Shown one piece after another: positions 1 through 11,300 of a stretch of 64,000 nt of DNA. Positions within the stretch are counted from its first letter, which is position 1. Each line of letters starts with the position of its first letter. This stretch comes from Piper betle. Lineage: Eukaryota > Streptophyta > Magnoliopsida > Piperales > Piperaceae. The stretch covers positions 1 through 64,000 of the forward strand of contig JAURVB010009637.1 in the NCBI GenBank assembly GCA_033002965.1, read 5' to 3'. The notes under the pieces were generated by a model. It was not told the origin of the DNA. It saw nothing but the letters and a program-made list of their open reading frames with translations, and did not search any database. The position numbers and the translations under genes are program-made.

Positions 1-380
1 GAAGGTGTTTCTCCTCCAAGCTCCACAACCAATTCCTTGCCCTTGGAAGGCTTGGAACTCTGCTTTGCTGGTGCCATCTTGAGGGTGAACTTCCTGGAAG
101 AGAGGGGATGAAGATCAACAGCAAGAGGGATGGAAGAAGGGCTGCAATTTCAGCAACCAAGGGAGAAGAACCAGGACGCCCTGGTGCCTTGGGTTCCAAG
201 AAAGGGGAAAGGGGTGGAGCAATCTCCAAGAGGGTGAATTTGATTTTCAAAACAAAAGTTGTTACACAATTCTGTTACAGCCCCCTTTTGTAGGCATCTT
301 CCCTAGTGAAATGACCCAAACACCCCTACCCAATTACCCCTACTAACAACCCTACTCATCTACTAACAATATTCATAACA
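1..380 (-). repeat. 3' LTR of the gypsy element (2 bases cut by window edge)
   Basis: Matches 5153-5532 base for base except two substitutions: near position 86 (T here, C in the other copy) and near position 212 (G here, A in the other). The outer two bases fall before position 1. Confidence 0.96.
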
Positions 381-391
381 ATTCCCTCCCC
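381..391 (-). other. Polypurine tract
   Basis: Minus-strand GGGGAGGGAAT directly abuts the start of the 3' LTR, where plus-strand DNA synthesis is primed. Confidence 0.85.
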
Positions 392-441
392 ATGAAACAC
401 AACCTTGCCCTCAAGGTTGCAAATACAACAAATTACAGACA

Positions 442-2316
442 TCAACTTTCCATTTGCGTTGCAGCTGGGAGAGATGTATGGACATGAACACCCGCAACTA
501 CCGAAGCTTTCAATTGAGATATGTGGAAGACGTTGTGTATTTGAGAATCTGCTGGTAGCTGCAACTCATAAGCAACTTGACCAATGCGCTTGGTGATTGG
601 AAAAGGACCGTAAAAGCGAGCAGCTAGTTTGTTTGATCGCTTGGTTCTCAAGGAATTTTGTCGGTATGGCTGGAGTTTCAAATAGACCTGCTGCCCAACT
701 TGGAACTCAGCATCACGGCGCCGGAGATCATGGTAATGTTTCATCCTCAGCTGTGCCGCCGCTAAATTGTCCTTCAATTCCCTCAACAACTGATCTCTAG
801 TCCTCAGCACCTCATCAACCTCTGCTGTCTTAGCTGTTCCGGGAATGTATGACAAAAGGGTGGGTGGCTGCATATTGTACACGGCTTCGAAAGGACTCAT
901 TCGGATTGCAGATTGGAAGCTGGTATTGTAACAAAACTCAGTCCATGGCAGCCATTTAACCCAAGTATGAGGTCTATCTGCTGTAAAACATCTCAAATAT
1001 TGCTCCAACACCTTGTTTATTGCTTCGGTTTGGCCATCGGTTTGAGGGTGATAGGCGGAGCTGTAGTTGAAGGCGACCCCTTGTAAGCTGAAAAGTTCCT
1101 TCCAAAAAGCACTAGTGAAGGTTGGATCCCTGTCACATACAATCGAAGCCGGCATTCCATGCAATTTGAAAATTTCATCAAAGAACAACTTGGCAATAGA
1201 TTGAGCCGAAAAAGGATGAGCAATAGGAAGGAAATGGCTGTACTTGGAAAGCTTGTCAACCACCACAAAAATGCCATCTTTTGCATGACTCTTTGGCAAT
1301 CCACTAATGAAGTCCATGCTAATGGAAGTCCATATTTGTTGGGGTATAGGAAGTGGTTGTAATAATCCAGCTGGTGCTAACGTGGAGCTCTTGAACTTTT
1401 GACAAATGTCACAATTCTGCAAATAGCTCATCACGTCCTTGTGCATCCGAGACCAAAAGAAAACCGCTCTAAGTCGCTTCAAGGTCTTTTGAATCCCCTC
1501 ATGAGTACCATCATGGAACTCTTTCAGAATGATGGGTATAATATCCATTTGGGAAGTCAAGTAAATCCGGTGTTTGTAAAATAAGATGTCGTCCCTCACT
1601 TCCCACCTTGAGGACAGCTTGTTGTCAGCACATTGCTGTTTCAGCTTCAACAAATGCTCATTGGTAGTATAGGCTTGTTTGATCACCTCTAACCAACTTG
1701 GCAAAGCCACTGAGAGTGCTGTACAAGAGAGCGTACCTGTTTGCTTGGACACATTACCGACGGTTTCCAGCAAGTCGCCTTCCTGCTGTCTTGACAAAGC
1801 ATCAGCAACTCTATTTTCCTTCCCGGGTTTGTATTCGATGACAAAGTCGTATCCTAACAGCTTCACCAACCATTTCTGTTGTGCCATGGTATGAATCTGC
1901 TGATCCCATAAAAACTTGAGGCTGGAATGATCTGTTCGGACCACAAATGATCGACCCAACAAGTAGTGACGCCACTTTTGGACAGCCAACACTAAAGCCA
2001 TCATCTCCCTTTCATAAGCTGACAGCAATAAATTTCTCCCATTCAGTTTCTTACTGAAAAATGCAATGGGCTGGTTTTGTTGCATCAAAACAGCCCCTAT
2101 TCCCATCCCACTCGCGTCACACTCAATCACAAAGGGTATATCAAAGTTTGGTAACACCAGCACCGGAGCCTTTGTGAGAGCTTGTTTCAGGTCATGGAAG
2201 GCTTGCTCCGCGAGAAGGTCCCAATGATAAGCATCCTTTTTCAGTAAATCCGACAATGGAGCTGCTAGAGTACCAAAGCCCTTGATAAACTTTCTATAAT
2301 ACCCAGCTAATCCCAA
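442..2316 (-). CDS. pol: RNase H-integrase part of the polyprotein
   Basis: Continues the polyprotein in the neighbouring frame from GLAGYYRKFIKG. RNase H: VIECDASGMGIGAVL, a family-typical YEREMMALVLAVQKWRHYL and RTDHSSLKFL. Integrase: an HHCC zinc-binding segment (HDGTHEGIQKTLKRL ... CDICQ), then the catalytic core (SMDFISGLPKS, CDRDPTFTSAFW, SAYHPQTDGQTEAINK) with the three acidic positions visible. It ends soon after NVFHISQLK at 442, about 60 bases before the LTR. A canonical chromodomain is not seen. Function would be cDNA synthesis and integration, but the polyprotein is not one open frame here. Confidence 0.88.
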   Translation of the reverse strand: MGLAGYYRKFIKGFGTLAAPLSDLLKKDAYHWDLLAEQAFHDLKQALTKAPVLVLPNFDIPFVIECDASGMGIGAVLMQQNQPIAFFSKKLNGRNLLLSAYEREMMALVLAVQKWRHYLLGRSFVVRTDHSSLKFLWDQQIHTMAQQKWLVKLLGYDFVIEYKPGKENRVADALSRQQEGDLLETVGNVSKQTGTLSCTALSVALPSWLEVIKQAYTTNEHLLKLKQQCADNKLSSRWEVRDDILFYKHRIYLTSQMDIIPIILKEFHDGTHEGIQKTLKRLRAVFFWSRMHKDVMSYLQNCDICQKFKSSTLAPAGLLQPLPIPQQIWTSISMDFISGLPKSHAKDGIFVVVDKLSKYSHFLPIAHPFSAQSIAKLFFDEIFKLHGMPASIVCDRDPTFTSAFWKELFSLQGVAFNYSSAYHPQTDGQTEAINKVLEQYLRCFTADRPHTWVKWLPWTEFCYNTSFQSAIRMSPFEAVYNMQPPTLLSYIPGTAKTAEVDEVLRTRDQLLRELKDNLAAAQLRMKHYHDLRRRDAEFQVGQQVYLKLQPYRQNSLRTKRSNKLAARFYGPFPITKRIGQVAYELQLPADSQIHNVFHISQLKASVVAGVHVHTSLPAATQMES

Positions 2317-4902
2317 AAAGCTCTTATACTCTTAACTGATCTCGGCGTCGGCCAATTCACAATAGCCTCTATTTTTTCCTTGTCCACGCCAACACCTTCG
2401 GATGAGATAACATGTCCCAAATACTGAATTTGACGCAACCCAAAAGAACATTTTTCCTTCTTAGCATACAACTCATGTCTAAGCAATTCAGCTAGCGTCA
2501 ACTCAAGATGGTATAGATGTTCATCCCAACACTTGCTGTATATAAGAATATCATCAAAGAAAACTAATATGAATTTTCTGAGATATGGAGCAAATACCTC
2601 ATTCATCAAAGCTTGGAAGGTGGAAGGGGCATTGGATAATCCAAACGGCATAACCTTGAACTCATAATGCCCATGGTGTGTCCGGAAAGCTGTTTTGTGG
2701 ACATCCTCTCCATGCATTCTTATTTGATGATAACCTGACCTCAAATCCAGCTTAGAAAAATAGGTAGTACCATGTAATTCATCCAAGAGTTCATCAATGT
2801 TGGGAATGGGAAACTTATCCTTTATCGTTGCCTTGTTGAGAGCTCTATAATCAACACACATCCTCCAACTTCCATCTTTCTTCTTGACTAGCAACACCGG
2901 AGCTGAATAGGGACTTGATGTAGGCTGAATTACTCCATCCTCCAGTAATTGCTTTACTTGTCTCTCAATTTCATTTTTCTGGAAGTAAGGATACCGATAC
3001 GGTCTCACGGCTACCGGCATCGTTCCCTCCTTGAGGTTCACATGGTGGTCATGAGGGCGTGTAGGTGGCAGCCCCTTGGGTACAGAAAACACCTTGTCAA
3101 ACCTTTGCAGCAGCTGATCTAATCCATCTTGTTGTTGAGCTGTTAAAGTAGGTTCCGGTAGACCCAAACCCCTGTTGTTCACCACTTGCAAGTTCATCAA
3201 TAACCCCTGTTTTCTTTGTTTGAAAGATTGTGAAATACGCTTCTTATCACACAACTGATCCGGAGGAGTGATCTGCCCTCTTAATTCCACTGTTTTCTCT
3301 TTATCTTTGAAGGACATCGTGAGGGATTCAAAGTCCCATAGGATTGGCCCCAACGTCTTCAACCATTGGATACCCAAAACGATGTCAATCTCTTCGAGCT
3401 GAAGTATGAAAAATTCCGAAGTAGTAGCATATCCTGGAAATTCAATCTTGATAGCTGAACACCTTCCCCCACAACTCATTCGGTCGCCATTGGCAATCTG
3501 AACTTTGGGTCCATTGCTGGTTTCCTTTGGCAACTTCAATTTCTGAACCAGCTTTGCATTCACAAAATTGTGGGAGCTTCCCGAATCAATCAGAATTGTC
3601 ACTTGGTGTCCACCCACTCTTCCGATAACCCTCATGGTGTTTGAGGTAATGATTCCCGTCAAAGCATTCAAGGAGATGGCTGGAGTAAGGGAGTCATCTT
3701 CCGGGTCACTATCGTCCTCCTCCGACATTTCCTCCTCCCTTTCCACTTCAATGACGAATAACCTTTTACACTTGTGTCCGGGTACAAATTTCTCGTCACA
3801 CCTGAAACACAATCCAGCCTCCTTTCTCTCTTGCAATTGCTTGATGCTGAATTTCCGTCCATGAGGAATCTCCTTGAGTTGCTGCTCTGCTGCTACCCCA
3901 ACATCAGCCTTGACCGACCCAAAACTTCCTCCCTTGTTAGACGTTCCAGCTGCATATTGATATCCCCTGTTCATTGCTCTCCCAATTGTTGCTGATTTCT
4001 GATTCACATGGGTCTCCAAATGTCTAGCCAGCCCTTGAGCGTCCAATAAGGTGTCCGGCTTCCTAGCTTTCACCTCCATTCTCAATTGAGGCTTGAGACC
4101 ACAAGTATAGCTGCTGATTCTCTGCTTTTCAGTCATGCTTCCAGCTCTAGTGGCCAACCGGTTAAATTGAACGGTATACTCTTGAACTGATGTGTCCTGT
4201 TTTAACCGAGTAAGGTCGCCATAAAAATCCTCATACTCCGAGGGACCGAACTGAAGATTCATGGCTTCCTTCAATTCAGGCCAGCTAGGAATCCCATGAT
4301 GTTCTTGCAGCATATCAAACCAAATTTGTGCATCATCCTCCAAATGAAAACTGGCCAACTCTACTTGCAATCTCTCTTGGACGTGGTGCAGCTTGAAAAA
4401 TTTTTCTGCCCTGCTAAACCATGAAATTGGGTCCTTGGTTCCATCAAATTTTGGGAAGCTGATCTTGGAGCCTTTCAAGAAATCTTCATTTGGGTCATCA
4501 TAGGCAGCAATATCCCTGCAATTTTGGGCAGCACCTTCCTGGAAATTTTGTCGAACAGGTGCTCTTCCTCTCCTGCCCATACCGAATTGCTTCCTTCCTC
4601 CTTGCAACAGCGCCTCTTCCAGCTGTTCTTGGTGGTTCAAACCCTGCAATCCATCATCACAAGGTCGCCTACCCTGCAACAAATCATCACAAGATCGCCT
4701 ACCCTGCATTCCATCCTCACAAGGTCGCCTACCAAGCAACCCATCTTCACAAGGTCGCCCCATCCCTGCTGAAATTGGATGTGCTCCTGGATGATGATCA
4801 ACCATACCCTGCAACAGCCCCTCATGGTGTCGCCCCCTCTCAGCTGATGTCAACAACACCTCTTGGGGACGTCCAGCATGGGATTCCAGCACCTCTTGAG
4901 GG
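2307..4902 (-). CDS. pol: gag-protease-reverse transcriptase part of the polyprotein
   Basis: Domains in order: a repetitive GRRPCDD-type linker (4641-4760); a retrotransposon gag domain (PISWFSRAEKFFKLHHV, ASFHLEDDAQIWF); a variant zinc knuckle CFRCDEKFVPGHKC near 3770-3812; an aspartic protease active site ILIDSGSSHNFV; reverse transcriptase with KKKDGSWRMCVDYRALNKAT and catalytic FFDD at 2550-2561. The frame closes at 2307 just after NWPTPRSVKS, a point where relatives continue without a break. The minus strand there has a run of five T at 2315-2319, one base short of staying in frame with the next segment. Either a real lesion or a homopolymer miscall. Confidence 0.88.
4641..4760 (-). repeat. 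Four 30-bp tandem units inside gag
   Basis: Four consecutive 30-base units (4641, 4671, 4701, 4731), each differing by a few bases, encode a 10-residue repeat such as DGLQGRRPCD. The unit length is a multiple of three, so copy number can vary without breaking the frame. Confidence 0.9.
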
Positions 4903-4924
4903 ACGTCCAACATGGGATTCCAGC
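4857..4924 (-). repeat. Two-copy 33/34-bp repeat at a gag frameshift
   Basis: Two adjacent near-identical units share ACGTCCA(G/A)CATGGGATTCC. The unit nearer the gag start has one extra base, so the two copies are read in different frames. Confidence 0.8.
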
Positions 4925-5229
4925 AATGGATCATCCCTCTCCATCCCCATTGCAGGAACCCTCCCCTGAATTGTCCCAATACCTTCTCTATTTCCCAACC
5001 CATCACTTCTTGATTGCAGTAATAAATCAAACTTTGATGACATATTGGTAATGGCAGCAATCAATTGATCTTGTACCCTCCTAATCTGGGATAATTCATC
5101 AAGATGGGGTGAAGAAGACGTACCTCCCTCGACCTGCTCTGATACCAATCTGGAAGGTGTTTCTCCTCCAAGCTCCACAACCAATTCCTTGCCCTTGGAA
5201 GGCTTGGAACTCTGCTTTGCTGGTGCCAT
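4898..5229 (-). CDS. gag: gag N-terminal segment, starting inside the LTR
   Basis: An open frame starts at 5229 within the 5' LTR (MAPAKQSSKPSKGKE...), passes through the primer-binding site as LVSEQV, and continues as a coiled-coil-like segment (DELSQIRRVQDQLIAAITNM) into a glycine/arginine-rich stretch. It leaves the main gag frame within a two-copy repeat (4857-4924): one unit is 33 bases, the other 34, and both encode LESHxGRP in their own frames. That argues for a one-base insertion near 4896-4902 as the cause of the split. A start codon inside the LTR requires transcription to begin upstream of 5229, which the LTR length allows. Confidence 0.7.
5136..5147 (-). other. Primer-binding site, initiator-Met tRNA type
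   Basis: Minus-strand TGGTATCAGAGC is the usual plant retrotransposon site complementary to the 3' end of initiator Met tRNA. It lies 3 nt inside the 5' LTR. The gag frame that starts in the LTR reads straight through it. Confidence 0.93.
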
Positions 5230-5532
5230 CTTGAGGGCGAACTTCCTGGAAGAGAGGGGATGAAGATCAACAGCAAGAGGGATGGAAGAAGGGCTGCAAT
5301 TTCAGCAACCAAGGGAGAAGAACCAGGACGCCCTGGTGCCTTGGGTTCCAAGAAAGGGGAAAGGGATGGAGCAATCTCCAAGAGGGTGAATTTGATTTTC
5401 AAAACAAAAGTTGTTACACAATTCTGTTACAGCCCCCTTTTGTAGGCATCTTCCCTAGTGAAATGACCCAAACACCCCTACCCAATTACCCCTACTAACA
5501 ACCCTACTCATCTACTAACAATATTCATAACA
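5151..5532 (-). repeat. 5' LTR of the gypsy element (382 bp)
   Basis: On the minus strand it begins TGTTATGAATATTG at 5532 and ends TTCCA at 5151, followed by a 3-nt spacer and the primer-binding site. It contains the presumed gag start codon (5229). A weak TATA-like stretch lies about 90 bases from its start. Confidence 0.95.
5438..5446 (-). promoter_or_regulatory. Possible TATA-like element in the LTR
   Basis: Minus-strand CCTACAAAA lies about 210 bases before the gag start codon and is followed by a G-rich stretch. It is only TATA-like; chosen because nothing better is visible in this LTR. Confidence 0.25.
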
Positions 5533-6045
5533 TAATGGTTCTATTGCTGGGAGCAATGGTACCATCTCCACTTATTTTGCTTCCAAGAAAAACCGCAGGG
5601 AGGCCAAGATGGTAGACCTTGTCCCACAATTGAGGGACTGTGATCACAAGCTTGGGTTTAGAATCATTAGCCTGCTTTGTGATTTCGGTGTGACAACTGT
5701 GGTATATTGAGGATTCCCAGTGGTGACAACTGCCCCAAGGGCTACAATGGCTAAAACACAAACAGGGAAGTAAATGGAATTTGGAGAAAATATTAGTACC
5801 ACATCCCCTTTCTTTATGCCCAGTGTGGACAAGCCATGGGAAACCCTTTGAACCAAAGCTTTGAACTGGGCAAAGTTCAAGGTCTCCTCACTATTGGCAT
5901 CAGCTAGAGCCAGACGATCTGGGTAGGCATCAGATCTCTGGAACAGATAAGAGGTCATTGACAGGTTTGGCTCATTGGGGAAGACAACAGGTGGCCGGAG
6001 TGACCGGTAAATCCCATCATTTCCATAGCCAGACGACTTCTCCAT
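5533..6045 (-). pseudogene. 4CL-like (At4CLL7-type) CoA ligase, copy A, exon 1 fragment
   Basis: Minus-strand start at 6045, MEKSSGYGNDGIYRSLRPP..., matches the start of plant 4-coumarate:CoA ligase-like proteins of the Arabidopsis 4CLL7 group (acyl-activating enzymes of peroxisomes forming acyl-CoA thioesters through an adenylate). Visible: KKGDVVLIFSPNSIYFPV and, after a frame change, KLVITVPQLWDK and GSKISGDG. Against copies B and C there is an 8-bp insertion near 5689-5698 that shifts the frame. The gene then stops at 5533 where the gypsy element enters, right after PSNRT; the AMP-binding motif and later exons would lie left of the window. Doubly broken. Family assignment is firm, substrate unknown. 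Confidence 0.85.
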
Positions 6046-8390
6046 TGCAACCTAATACATCTCCCCCAAACACCACAACAATAAGGAACTAAATCTATTT
6101 GTCTGGTTTCTATAAGCACTTTAACAGATTAAAGCAAACCAACTCTTCATAAACATTCCATCAGAGCTTACATCTCTACATATATGAGAGAGAATTGATA
6201 AACTAACAAATACTGAATAAAATGGAGGACATCGGAGAACTCAAACATAAGAACAAACAATTGATGGATTGTCTTGAATTCTACAATTTGGAGCACTACC
6301 ATCCATTTCAACTTCACTGTATTGTAAATCATGCAGATAAACAAACACATATTGGCCACAATGAAATGCAAACACATGCAACAAAAGACAACCAAATGGC
6401 AAAGAAAAAGATATACTTGTGCACAAGATGAATATTACAACTAGCCAGCTTGAGTTGCATCCAGCTTGGCCATCAAGCTGAAATAGTGAGAGATGCCCAA
6501 CAATGCCAATAACGTCTCAGAGAATCGACTTGACCAACATAATGCTCTCATTTTTCATGCTTTGCAGGTAGAAAAATTTCTACATCCGCCAAACCTTAGA
6601 GGCGCGACCAAAGAACACCTAAAACTCCGAAGGGATCATAGGTGTAACTACATATGGTGTTTTTGTGGCGGACCAAAGGAGGTGGCGAACCTAAAATTTT
6701 TTCTCTGCACGGGGCTACGAGACGAGCTTTGGCGGGGGGAACACGAGTACGTAAACTACAAACTAGTGAGATTCACGTTCTGAAGAAGATTTAGTTGAGA
6801 GAGTTTTCCAATTAAACCGGATAATGATAGCGGAAAAGTACATCAAATTCCTAGTTGTACAATTTTTTTCCGATCAGAGCAAGAGTGAGGTATTTTGATG
6901 TGATGGCAAAAATTTCTTTCCAACCCCTACTCTTTATAAGCGACTGGTTATCAGTCGTGAACCTCACTTTTACTTGTCCATATATCTTAATCCAAATTTG
7001 GTGCATGTACGAGTGTCCAAAATATCCTCCTTGTTGATCAGTTGAGGGACATGTGGCACAAAATACGTAAAAGAGTAAAAAAACATCTTAATCATCAAAG
7101 AGGATTTTTTTTATGTACGTGTACCAAATTCGGACTCCACTTGACATATAGGTGAAAGTTGTATACGTTGGGTGGGTGCAAAGCCCCATTAAAACCTTAG
7201 TAGGTAGTGTCCGGCGAGATGTGCATGGAAGAGCAGGGTGATTGTGAAATACACAATTGATGAACATGATTTGGTGTTAACAGGGGCATTATTGTCAATT
7301 ATTCTTATCATTTTCATGTCTTCGTGCTATCTTTAAGAGTATAATTAGACGCAAAATTGATCCTTCCATGGTTCTCTTAGGCTTGTTTAATTAGCATAAA
7401 ACAGATGTAAATAACACACTTATGATGAAAATTTTATATGGTCAACCTAGGCTTCCTTAAAGTGGTATATATATATCTTATATTCTAAGAAAAAATAGTA
7501 CATGTTTATTATATTTGATATTAAAATTAATTAAGATTATTATTAAATGGTTACCAATGTGATCTCTTATATTAAAAAAAAATCCCTTTCTTCTTATCTT
7601 TTGAGGCAAAAAAATAAATGAAAATTAATTGCTTATACGAAAGGGCATAAATGACCCACTTAAAAATAATTATGATTATTTTATACTCCCACTTATATGC
7701 AACCATTATTTTAAGACACAAAATAATTCATTTAATAATTTTTTTATATAAAATATATTAAATATATCTACTTTTAGTAAGGTTGATCATCTTAAAACTT
7801 TCATATCATATACACCACATTCGTGTCAACTAAATAAACCCTTAACATATACAACCGAATTTTGTACATTGGCTACCTAGTCACTTGATTATTGCACCTT
7901 AAACATTAGTAAGGAGTGAACAGTCTCTTAATTTAATGAAAAAATCTAACAATTGTCCTATTTCTTCCATAATTTCAGCACACATTTCACATATCAATGA
8001 TGACAAAATGAGTACACCATGCAATAAGTAGTTCTCTCTGCACAAAGGAAGTGTCCCAAGATCAACAACCTGAGAATCCCTTCTAAAACCCGGACTTCCT
8101 TTGGAGCTCTTGATCAAATCACAATAACCAGCTCCTTGAGCTAAGATCAAATGTGGACAATCGATTCACTTCACAATCGCTTTTGATACAGTTCTTCACG
8201 TCCTTCCACTTTTCACGGAAGAAGACAACCTAATTCAATGGGTTCTAGCAACAACAAAAACGACCACCAACGAAATTTCAACTGCCAAACTATTTAACCT
8301 CCTAAACCATCTCTAATCAATTACTTAATTTCTCATTCAACATCTTCGTATTGCCCAGACTACTGCCAAGAGTGATCTTTCACGGAAAAA
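6046..8390. other. Intergenic between ligase copies A and B
   Basis: 5' flank of copy A and 3' flank of copy B. Short stretches of 6046-6600 resemble the 5' flank of copy C (around 23870-24740), so the duplicated unit includes upstream DNA. The rest is AT-rich. A minus-strand open frame at 7899-8150 has no recognisable domain. No RNA gene recognised. Confidence 0.5.
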
Positions 8391-11300
8391 TTACATCTTG
8401 GACCAGGCTTTCTCAATAAGCTCTCTTCTAAGAATCTTCCCTGAAGCTGATTTGGGCACTGTTAACAAATGTTACTTGCCGCAGCCGTTTAAAAGGTGCA
8501 ACCTGCCACCAACGGATGAGAAAAAGAGCTAAGAAAAAGTATATGAAAGGTCAGAAGTGAAATTTTTATTTTATCATAATTGTCCCAAAAGGACGTCGAT
8601 AGAAGCAATTGGGAATGGCATGGAAGTGCCTGATTTAAATATTGGTATTTTTTATAGTTGAGATGAATGCCAAAATGAAAAATGGAGCTAAATCTTGACG
8701 AAATAGGGCAGGGTTACAACAACAAAGAGATAGAAACTGGTATGCACAACTAAATTTTGCCAACTTAAAGTTACTGCAACCTATAATGAGCCATGTGAAG
8801 TTGTTATGAAAGCCGGAACAAGAATCAAGTTTTCCTTTGAACAGTGTTATATTAGTCTGGTGTCTTTATGTGAGATGGATGGTGCTTGTACATATGTCGG
8901 TTCTTAAACCCCCAAAATGGCCGATCATGTTGGATTGAAGGCCACTTTGGAAGGCCTAGGAACCCACGCATATACAAAACACCACCCATCACACAAAGAT
9001 ACGAGACTATCCTAAAGAACAAAAAAATATAGCATGTTTAAGGAATTGTAGACAGGAAAGATGTGAAAATGAATTATATCACTAACAAAAATTTCTCAGA
9101 TGAAATCAAAGACTTAATCATACCTACTCAGAAAAAAATTTCTTCCACAGCTTCGTCATCCAAGAAGCTACTTGGAGCGCGCACAACATAAGCAATGGGG
9201 ACTTCACCAGCTTCAGCATCAGGAAATCTATCGTAAAAGTATCACATTAACTTTTGACAGAAAACATACAAGTGGAGCAATCAGCAAGGCAAAAAAAAGA
9301 AAAATTAGTCCACCATGAAATGAAAAACTTTAGGTTTAATTGCCGCAAAGAGTAAGAAATACAAATTAAAGAGCCAAACAGAGAATAAATGTGAAGTTCT
9401 AATCGTAGGAAATTCTAGTCCCCATCTACTAAGTAACCATATGTGTCCATAGCAACTGTACCTTTCAAGCCTTCAAGAGTTCAGTAATGTAAATAGCAGG
9501 TTTGCACAAGAAACTAACTGAAGTTGATGATTGAAGCCCTCAGTTTTAAGTTCTAAATCCTAAAGGTATGTTTAACAATTGGCTTTGGTATGCTATTCTC
9601 GTTATGATCACAGAGCATAGACCTCAGTTAAATTCAAGTAGTTGTATCAACATGCATATTTACATGAATTAATGTGATTGAAGTGCAGGTAAAACTTACG
9701 GGATAAACACTGCATCTAACATCTCTTGATGAGAAAGAAGCAGAGCTTCCAGTTCTGCCTGAGCCACCTAAAACAACCGTAAAAGTGTTGAAGGGAAAGT
9801 TTAAATTTTACAATACAACAGCGTCTTCACTTATTTGTAAAGTGATCATCTACAAACCTACTTACCGTAATTTCATTATCATTTACGGGAATTAGAATTA
9901 GTTATTTCTAGAAGTAATATTCAGTAGTATAACTCATTCTTGATATTCATATAACTATTCTATATATTCTATCTTTGTGAAAAAAATATTATCTCTAATA
10001 CCTGATATCCTTTACATATGATAAGTCCCTCAATCCGAATCAACAACAAACAGCCTTCCTTCCCCTTCGAAATAACCGAGATCCCCTGTATGAAACCATC
10101 CATGTTTATCAATCGACAGTTTTGTTGCCTGGGGGTTGTTGAAATAACCTGAGACAGTTTTTGAACACAATCAGTTGATAGCTCTTTCTTAAGAAAGAAA
10201 CTCTAAGCCCGAAGTTAACAATTGAGCTATATTAGGAGTAAAGAATCAGATGAAAATTCCTATCCATGCGTTGAGGTTTTATCGATTTCATACATGATAA
10301 TGAGTCGACTGACAAATTTAACGTAAACATAGAGAATCATATATGCCATTAATGGGAAAAAATCATCAGATATAGATTAGACAAGACTTGCAACCTACAG
10401 TTAATAAATCATATCATGATGAAGAAAAAAAGTCTCTTAGACAAGACTTGCAACCTACAGTTAACAAATTTAACGTAAACCTAGCATAATATTTGGGCAT
10501 CTTAACCATATTTCACCCAGTTGGTTTGGAGGCAGAGGTATCAACTTTTCTACACTATCTTAGCTTCAATTCCTGAAGCAGGAATCCCTGATGAACCATA
10601 TTTCTGACCACCTCTGTTTGGATTCTCTAAGGAGACAATTGCACAAGTCTCTGTCAAACCATAACCCTGACAAAGCTAAACCATGGTTGGCACATTTTCT
10701 TATCAGTCTTTGCATTTTATCCTAATTAGTTTGAGACCAAGCAATTTGGAAAAGAAATTGCTATAGAACTTTTCAAGCAAATACCTGGATAATTGCGGTG
10801 TGAGGGTAAGTCTTTGCACACTCTTCTACCACCTCCTTTCCAAGAGGAGCAGCACCAGAGCCAATCCTCTTCAAGGATGACAAATCATACTTCTTTCCCC
10901 AGTTTTCGTTAGCAAGAGCAATCATAACAGGGGGCACAGCAAACAAGTGAGTAACCCGATAATTCTCCACAGATTCCAACACCACCTCAAGGTCAAATTT
11001 CTCAACTGAGGTCACACTATTTCCCCTCTTTAACTGAGAATAACAAACTACCACAAGACCAAATATATGGAACATTGGCAGAAAACAAACGAACACATTC
11101 GGGCCATCACCTTCAAATTCTTGATCTGCAATCAACATGCTGGCACCCGAAATGAAGTTTCAATGGTTCAGGATAACTCCCTTGCTCGTGCCAGTGGTGC
11201 CCGAAGAGTATGTAGAGCAGCCACATCCGACTGTTTAATCGAAACAGGCGGAATTCAGATACATGCTCCCCGAGTTTAACCAAATCATGGAAGTAGGTGA

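Larger units (their letters stand above)
1..5532 (-). mobile_element. Ty3/gypsy LTR retrotransposon, young, nearly complete
   Basis: Two direct repeats flank a gag-PR-RT-RNaseH-integrase region read on the minus strand. The right (5') LTR runs 5532 to 5151, starting TG and ending CA; the left (3') LTR is 1-380 and lacks its last two bases, cut by the window edge. Next to the 5' LTR is a primer-binding site matching initiator Met tRNA, and next to the 3' LTR a purine tract. Domain order PR-RT-RH-INT is that of Ty3/gypsy. I see no chromodomain after the integrase. The LTRs differ at 2 of 380 positions, so insertion was recent. Coding is split into three frames by two single-base shifts (about 4898 and 2315). 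The element interrupts exon 1 of a 4CL-like gene; the right target duplication should begin at 5533 (TAATG), its partner lying outside the window. Confidence 0.95.

Noticed and set aside
6222..7037. Small plus-strand frames upstream of ligase copy A
   Set aside because: Short, no domain, in flanking sequence partly shared with copy C where the frames are not kept.
7899..8150. Minus-strand 83-codon frame 3' of ligase copy B
   Set aside because: No recognisable family or splice context.
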